Source of the DNA: JALYGY01 sp963800975
GTDB taxonomy: Bacteria > Actinomycetota > Rubrobacteria > Rubrobacterales > Rubrobacteraceae
Direction: 5' to 3'
NCBI GenBank assembly: GCA_963800975.1
Contig: CAWDDB010000005.1
Span: 1 to 64,000, forward strand
DNA length: 64,000 nt
The position numbers and the translations under genes are program-made. The notes below the pieces were generated by a model. That model did not search any database. It was given only the letters and a program-made list of their open reading frames with translations, and was not told the DNA's origin. This document shows, piece by piece, positions 59,831-64,000 of the stretch (positions within the stretch are counted from its first letter, which is position 1; each line of letters opens with the position of its first letter).

Positions 59831-60402
59831 AGGACGTCCACACCGCCAGGCTCACGGTAAACGGCCGCGTCCACGAGGTCGAGGTCGAGTCCCGCAGGAC
59901 CCTCGCCGACGTCCTGCGCCACGACCTCGGCTACACGGGGACCCACCTCGGCTGCGAGCACGGCATCTGCGGCGCCTGCACCGTGCTGCTCGACGGCCTC
60001 CCGGTGAGGGCTTGCCTCGTCTTCGGCGTCCAGGCCGACGGCTGCGAGGTCGAGACCGTCGAGGGCCTCGAGTCGGAGGGGAAACTCAACCGCCTGCAAG
60101 AAGCTTTCTCGGCCCACCACGGACTTCAGTGCGGCTTCTGCACGCCCGGCTTCCTGATGCTCGCGACGGCGTTCCTGAGGGAGAACGCCGATCCCACGGA
60201 GGAGGAAGTCCGGGAGTCCATGTCCTCCAACCTGTGCCGGTGCACGGGCTACGCCGGCATCATAGACGCGGTACGAGCCGCCGCGGAGAACGGCGACAGC
60301 ACGGACCCAGAGGTCGAGACCGAGGTCCCCTCCGAAGCCTCCGAAGAGCAGAGGATCGAAGGAGTGTCGCCGCTGCGCGACGCGGGAGACCACGCCCAGT
60401 GA
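59827..60402 (+). CDS. molybdenum hydroxylase FeS subunit (CoxS-like)
   Basis: 191 residues; GTG 59827-59829 overlaps the large-subunit stop (GTGA). Plant-type [2Fe-2S] cluster: C43, C48, C51 and C63 (CEHGICGAC). Second, four-helix [2Fe-2S] domain: C102, C105, C137 and C139 (CGFC and CRC). The usual length is about 160; the extra C-terminal tail (about 160-191) is acidic and Ser/Glu-rich. It transfers electrons from the molybdenum centre to the FAD subunit. Confidence 0.93.
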   Translation: MKDVHTARLTVNGRVHEVEVESRRTLADVLRHDLGYTGTHLGCEHGICGACTVLLDGLPVRACLVFGVQADGCEVETVEGLESEGKLNRLQEAFSAHHGLQCGFCTPGFLMLATAFLRENADPTEEEVRESMSSNLCRCTGYAGIIDAVRAAAENGDSTDPEVETEVPSEASEEQRIEGVSPLRDAGDHAQ

Positions 60403-60544
60403 CAAGAACCGCGGTTGCCCGGCACCACCTACGACAAGGGACAGTCCCGCGGGCTTTCCCGATTCCCGTCTCCCGAGGCGAGCCTTTAGGCCAGCGCCTC
60501 CCGACTCCCTGGAGCGAAGCGACAACCCTCCACCCGGTCCCGCC

Positions 60545-62860
60545 ATGACCTTCGTGGGGCGCCGGATCCGGCGCCTTGAGGACAGGCGCCTGTTGCGCGG
60601 GCTGGGCCACTTCGTAGACGACGTGAACCGGACCGGGCAACTGTGGATGAGGGTCGTGAGGGCTCCCCTGGCCCACGCCAGGATCGGCACCATCGACGCG
60701 GGCGCGGCGCTCGCCCTGCCCGGCGTGGAGGCGGTCCTCACCGGTGAGGACCTGATCGAGGTCCCCCCCATCCCGGTCCGCACCGCGGGCGAGCAGCGGC
60801 TGGACGAGTTTCTGCAGCCGGTGCTGGCGCGTGGGCGGGTGCGCTACGTGGGCGAGCCCGTCGCCGTCGTCGTGGCGGAGGACCCGTACCTGGCGGAGGA
60901 CGCCGCAGAGCTCGTCGAGGTCGATTACGAGGTGCTGCCCGTCGCGCTCGACGCCCGGACGGCGGTCGAAGACGACGCCCCGCAGCTGAGGGACGATGCC
61001 GGCAACGAAGCAGCGACGCTGTCTATGGGCTACGGCGACGTCGAGGGGGCGTTCCGCGGCGCGGCGCGGGTGGTCGAGGCGGAGGTCGGGATCGGGCGCC
61101 ACTCCGGGGTGCCGCTCGAGACCAGGGGGCTGGTGGCCGAGTACGACCCAGGCGCCGACCACCTCACCATCTGGGGCTCCACGAAGGTGCCCCATTTCAA
61201 CCGCAGGGTGCTCTCCAGGCTCATGGGGATGCCCCTGAGCAGCGTCAGCATGAAAAAGTCCGACGCCGGGGGCGGGTTCGGCGTCAGGGGAGAGTTCTAC
61301 CCCGAGGACTTCCTCGTCCCCTACCTATCGCGCGAGACGGGCAGGCCTGTCAAGTGGATCGAGGACCGGCAGGAGAACCTGGTCGCGACCAACCACTCCA
61401 GGGAGCAGACGCACCGCCTACAAGCGGCCTTCGACGAAGAGCACCGTCTGGTCGGCCTGCGCGACGAGGTGTGGCACGACAACGGCGCCTACGTCCGCAC
61501 GCACGGCGTCATCGTCGCCGACCTCACGCTGGCCATGCTGCCGGGGCCGTACAGGATCCCTGCGTACGAGGGCACGGCGCACGTGGCGCTGACGAACAAG
61601 ACCCCGTGCGGCACCTTCCGCGGGCCAGGCCGCTTCGAGTGCACCTTTGCCCGCGAGCACCTGCTCGACGTCGCCGCCGCCGAGCTCGGCGTCGACCGCC
61701 TGGAACTGCGCAGGATCAACCTCCTCGATCCCTCGGAGATACCGCACCGGCGCGGCCTCTCGACCCTGAGCACAGACGTCGTCCTCGACGCCGGGGACTA
61801 CGGGGGCTTGCTGGACAAGGCCCTGAACGAATCGGGCTTCGAGGGCTGGGAGGAGGAAGCGGTGAAGCTACGCGACGAGGGGCGCCTCGTCGGAACCGGG
61901 CTCGCCTACTTTCTGGAGAAGAGCGGGCTCGGGCCGTACGAGGAGGCCGCGGTGGAGGTGGATCCCACGGGTTCCGTCAGGGTGCTCACCGGCGGCGCCT
62001 CGCTGGGTCAGGGGATCGAGACGGTCCTGGCCCAGATCGCCGCCGACCAGCTCGAGGTGCCCCCCGAGAAGATCCAGGTGGTGCACACGGATACCGACCT
62101 ACTGCCCGACGGCGTGGGCTCGTGGGCGAGCCGCACGACCGTGGTCGGGGGCAGCGCCGTTATGCTCGCCGCGCAGGCAACAGCCGAGAAGGCGCTGCGC
62201 GTCGCCTCGGAGCTGCTCGAAGTCTCGGCCGAGGATCTGCGCCTCGGCCCCTCGGGGGTCGAGGTAGCCGGCTCGCCCGGCAAGCACCTGTCGTTGGGCG
62301 AGATCGCCGAGGCGTGCGACCCGCAGAGGAGCGCGGCGATGGGCGAGGAGCCGGGCCTCGGCGCCCGCCGCACCTTCTCCGTCGAGCACATGACCTACCC
62401 TTACGGCGTGCACCTGGCCCAGGTCGAGGTCGACCCGGAGACCGGCGGGGTCGAGATCTACCGCTACTTCGTGGCCTACGAGGTCGGGCGCGCCGTCAAC
62501 CCCACGCTGGTGGAGGGTCAGCTCATCGGTGGCGCGGCTCAGGGCATCGGTGGGGCCCTCTTCGAGGAGTTCAGCTACGACGCCTCGGGACAGCCGCTCG
62601 CGTCGACGTTTATCGACTACCTGGAGCCAACAGCCGCCGAGGTCCCGCGCGTAGGAACCCTGATCTGCGAGGATGCGCCCTCCCCGGATAACCCGCTCGG
62701 GGTAAAGGGGGCCGGCGAGGGCGGCGTAGTCGGGTGCGGGGCGGCCATAGCGGGCGCGATCGAGGACGCCCTCGATATGCCCGGCTCTATCTCATCCCTC
62801 CCCATAACGCCGGACCTCGTACGCTCCCTCGTCCGCCGCCGAAACGAAGCCGGAGAGTAG
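60545..62860 (+). CDS. second molybdenum hydroxylase large subunit (CoxL-like)
   Basis: 771 residues; ATG 60545-60547 after a 142-bp gap. VGRRIRRLEDRRLLRGLGHF at the start; MPT region SDAGGGFGVRGEFYPEDF; substrate loop NKTPCGTFRGPGRFECTFAR at about 352-371; catalytic Glu in GVKGAGEGGVVG (about 725). It is only a distant paralogue of the preceding subunit and has no FAD or FeS subunit of its own. It probably shares those of the upstream operon, or is a second enzyme for another substrate. Confidence 0.9.
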   Translation: MTFVGRRIRRLEDRRLLRGLGHFVDDVNRTGQLWMRVVRAPLAHARIGTIDAGAALALPGVEAVLTGEDLIEVPPIPVRTAGEQRLDEFLQPVLARGRVRYVGEPVAVVVAEDPYLAEDAAELVEVDYEVLPVALDARTAVEDDAPQLRDDAGNEAATLSMGYGDVEGAFRGAARVVEAEVGIGRHSGVPLETRGLVAEYDPGADHLTIWGSTKVPHFNRRVLSRLMGMPLSSVSMKKSDAGGGFGVRGEFYPEDFLVPYLSRETGRPVKWIEDRQENLVATNHSREQTHRLQAAFDEEHRLVGLRDEVWHDNGAYVRTHGVIVADLTLAMLPGPYRIPAYEGTAHVALTNKTPCGTFRGPGRFECTFAREHLLDVAAAELGVDRLELRRINLLDPSEIPHRRGLSTLSTDVVLDAGDYGGLLDKALNESGFEGWEEEAVKLRDEGRLVGTGLAYFLEKSGLGPYEEAAVEVDPTGSVRVLTGGASLGQGIETVLAQIAADQLEVPPEKIQVVHTDTDLLPDGVGSWASRTTVVGGSAVMLAAQATAEKALRVASELLEVSAEDLRLGPSGVEVAGSPGKHLSLGEIAEACDPQRSAAMGEEPGLGARRTFSVEHMTYPYGVHLAQVEVDPETGGVEIYRYFVAYEVGRAVNPTLVEGQLIGGAAQGIGGALFEEFSYDASGQPLASTFIDYLEPTAAEVPRVGTLICEDAPSPDNPLGVKGAGEGGVVGCGAAIAGAIEDALDMPGSISSLPITPDLVRSLVRRRNEAGE

Positions 62861-62904
62861 CCGCGCCGGGCCCCTAACCTAGCCACCGGGGCGTGTCATC
62901 CAAG

Positions 62905-63125
62905 TCAGTGGCATCTGGCAAAGTGGTGTATCGGTAGCGCGGTGAGCGTGTCGTCGGGAGTGGCGACGGCCAACGCGTGATCCTTCGAGTCATCTCTCAC
63001 AACCGACTCCAAGAAAGGAAAACGACGATAACCGTCACCGGAAGTATCGACCTGCAAGCCATCGCGGCTGACCCAGCCGCAACGACTGATCACCTCAGAT
63101 ACACCACGTCAACAGACTTGAGTAC
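62905..63125. mobile_element. IS-like remnant with imperfect terminal inverted repeats
   Basis: CAAGTCAGTGG...GTGGTGTATC at 62909-62940 is an inverted, partly matching copy of GATACACC...ACAGACTTG at 63099-63121. Between them is a broken reading frame (ITVTGSIDLQAIAADPAATT) resembling the start of an IS256-type transposase. A ~215-bp deletion derivative or MITE is likely. It sits directly upstream of the AraC gene. Confidence 0.45.
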
Positions 63126-63144
63126 TCCGCGGGTGCGCCGTAGT

Positions 63145-63606
<462 letters not shown>

Positions 63607-63642
63607 CTGCCATGGACATCACCACTCACTGAAAGGACCGCC

Positions 63643-64000
63643 ATGGCTATCACCATTCACGCGAGCTTCCTCCCGCACGACGACCCGGAGGCCTCCCTGG
63701 CCTTCTACCGCGACACCCTCGGCTTCGAGGTCCGCAACGACGTCGGATACGGCGGGATGCGCTGGATCACGGTCGGCCCCTCAGACCAGCCCGGCACGTC
63801 CATCGTCCTGCACCCGCCGGCCGCTGACCCCGGCATCACCGACGACGAGCGCCGCACCATCGCCGAGATGATGGCCAAGGGCACCTACGCCGCCCTCCTC
63901 CTGGCCACCGCCGACCTCGACGGCGCGTTCGCGCGGCTGCAGGCCAGCGTCGAGGTCGTCCAGGAGCCGACCGAGCAGCCGTACGGCGTTCGCGACTGCG
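63643..64000 (+). CDS. VOC/glyoxalase family protein (cut by window end)
   Basis: At least 119 residues; ATG 63643-63645 behind GAAAGGACC. MAITIHASFLPHDDPEASLA then FYRDTLGFEVRNDVGYGGMR and TSIVLHPPAADPGITDDERR. Vicinal-oxygen-chelate fold with the usual FYRDTLGF motif; no clear complete metal triad is visible before the window ends. Often resistance or dioxygenase-related; here controlled by the AraC gene. The start codon region is duplicated: ATGGACATCACC at 63612 and ATGGCTATCACC at 63643. Confidence 0.85.
   Translation, partial: MAITIHASFLPHDDPEASLAFYRDTLGFEVRNDVGYGGMRWITVGPSDQPGTSIVLHPPAADPGITDDERRTIAEMMAKGTYAALLLATADLDGAFARLQASVEVVQEPTEQPYGVRDC

Noticed and set aside
56602..62860. CO dehydrogenase operon
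   Set aside because: Subunit order fits, but the AYRCSFR active-site loop is absent from both large subunits.

Overview
The window is very GC-rich (only short AT-rich islands) and dominated by actinobacterial-type gene content. CsbD, FmdB and GYD small proteins, PASTA kinase, GntR/FCD regulator, CoxLMS-type molybdenum enzymes, hydantoinase HyuA/HyuB and many GTG/TTG starts with GGAGG-type ribosome binding sites point to a high-GC actinobacterium. The overall flavour is Rubrobacter-like; that genus name is an inference, since no rRNA or other marker gene is present. No tRNA, rRNA, CRISPR array or intact prophage was recognised.

Region 1 (1-41 kb) is a loose, accessory-looking stretch in which nearly all intact genes outside the catabolic island lie on the minus strand. 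They encode small stress or helical proteins (CsbD, phasin-like), secreted RTX calcium-binding proteins, a large sugar-dehydrogenase/PKD/RTX protein, secreted serine hydrolases, a sulfotransferase and many small zinc-ribbon or unknown proteins. It is littered with wreckage: an internally deleted IS701-like transposase, a truncated sugar dehydrogenase joined to a foreign tail, an Ig-like gene joined back-to-back with a headless sulfatase, a sulfatase with three frameshifts, a frameshifted PASTA kinase, and fragments of an arylsulfotransferase, a ComEC-like hydrolase, an ECF sigma factor and an HTH protein. Between genes sits a dispersed, always same-oriented element (TCCGAGAAC, then a variable hairpin, then GGTGAATAGGG on the plus strand), usually just beyond a minus-strand terminator and 70-360 bp upstream of the next minus-strand gene.

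Region 2 (18.7-28.6 kb) is a catabolic island: HyuA-HyuB plus a 3-hydroxyisobutyrate dehydrogenase-like enzyme on the minus strand, and divergently an enolase-superfamily epimerase and a GntR/FCD regulator. Next come a short-chain dehydrogenase and divergently a proline dehydrogenase, then a D-2-hydroxyacid dehydrogenase. The two divergent promoters share a perfect 18-bp AT-rich sequence in opposite orientations, probably the operator of the GntR regulator. This suggests one regulon for lactam, imino-acid or N-substituted amino-acid breakdown.

Region 3 (41-51 kb) holds a cystathionine gamma-synthase-like enzyme, an unrecognised 472-residue protein, a PHP hydrolase, a DnaD - DnaC/DnaI-like loader - possible ssDNA-annealing protein operon, and a translationally coupled operon of a circularly permuted ATP-grasp-like protein with two tandem paralogous membrane proteins.

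Region 4 (51-63 kb) is a second catabolic island. The minus strand carries cyclase-family hydrolase, VOC epimerase, enoyl-CoA hydratase, acyl-CoA synthetase, SDR and CoxG-like protein. The plus strand carries CoxM, CoxL, CoxS and a second CoxL-like subunit. Neither large subunit has the CO-dehydrogenase active-site loop, so this is probably a hydroxylase for a ring compound processed as a CoA thioester. The right edge (62.9-64 kb) has an IS-like remnant followed by an AraC regulator and a VOC protein cut by the window end.
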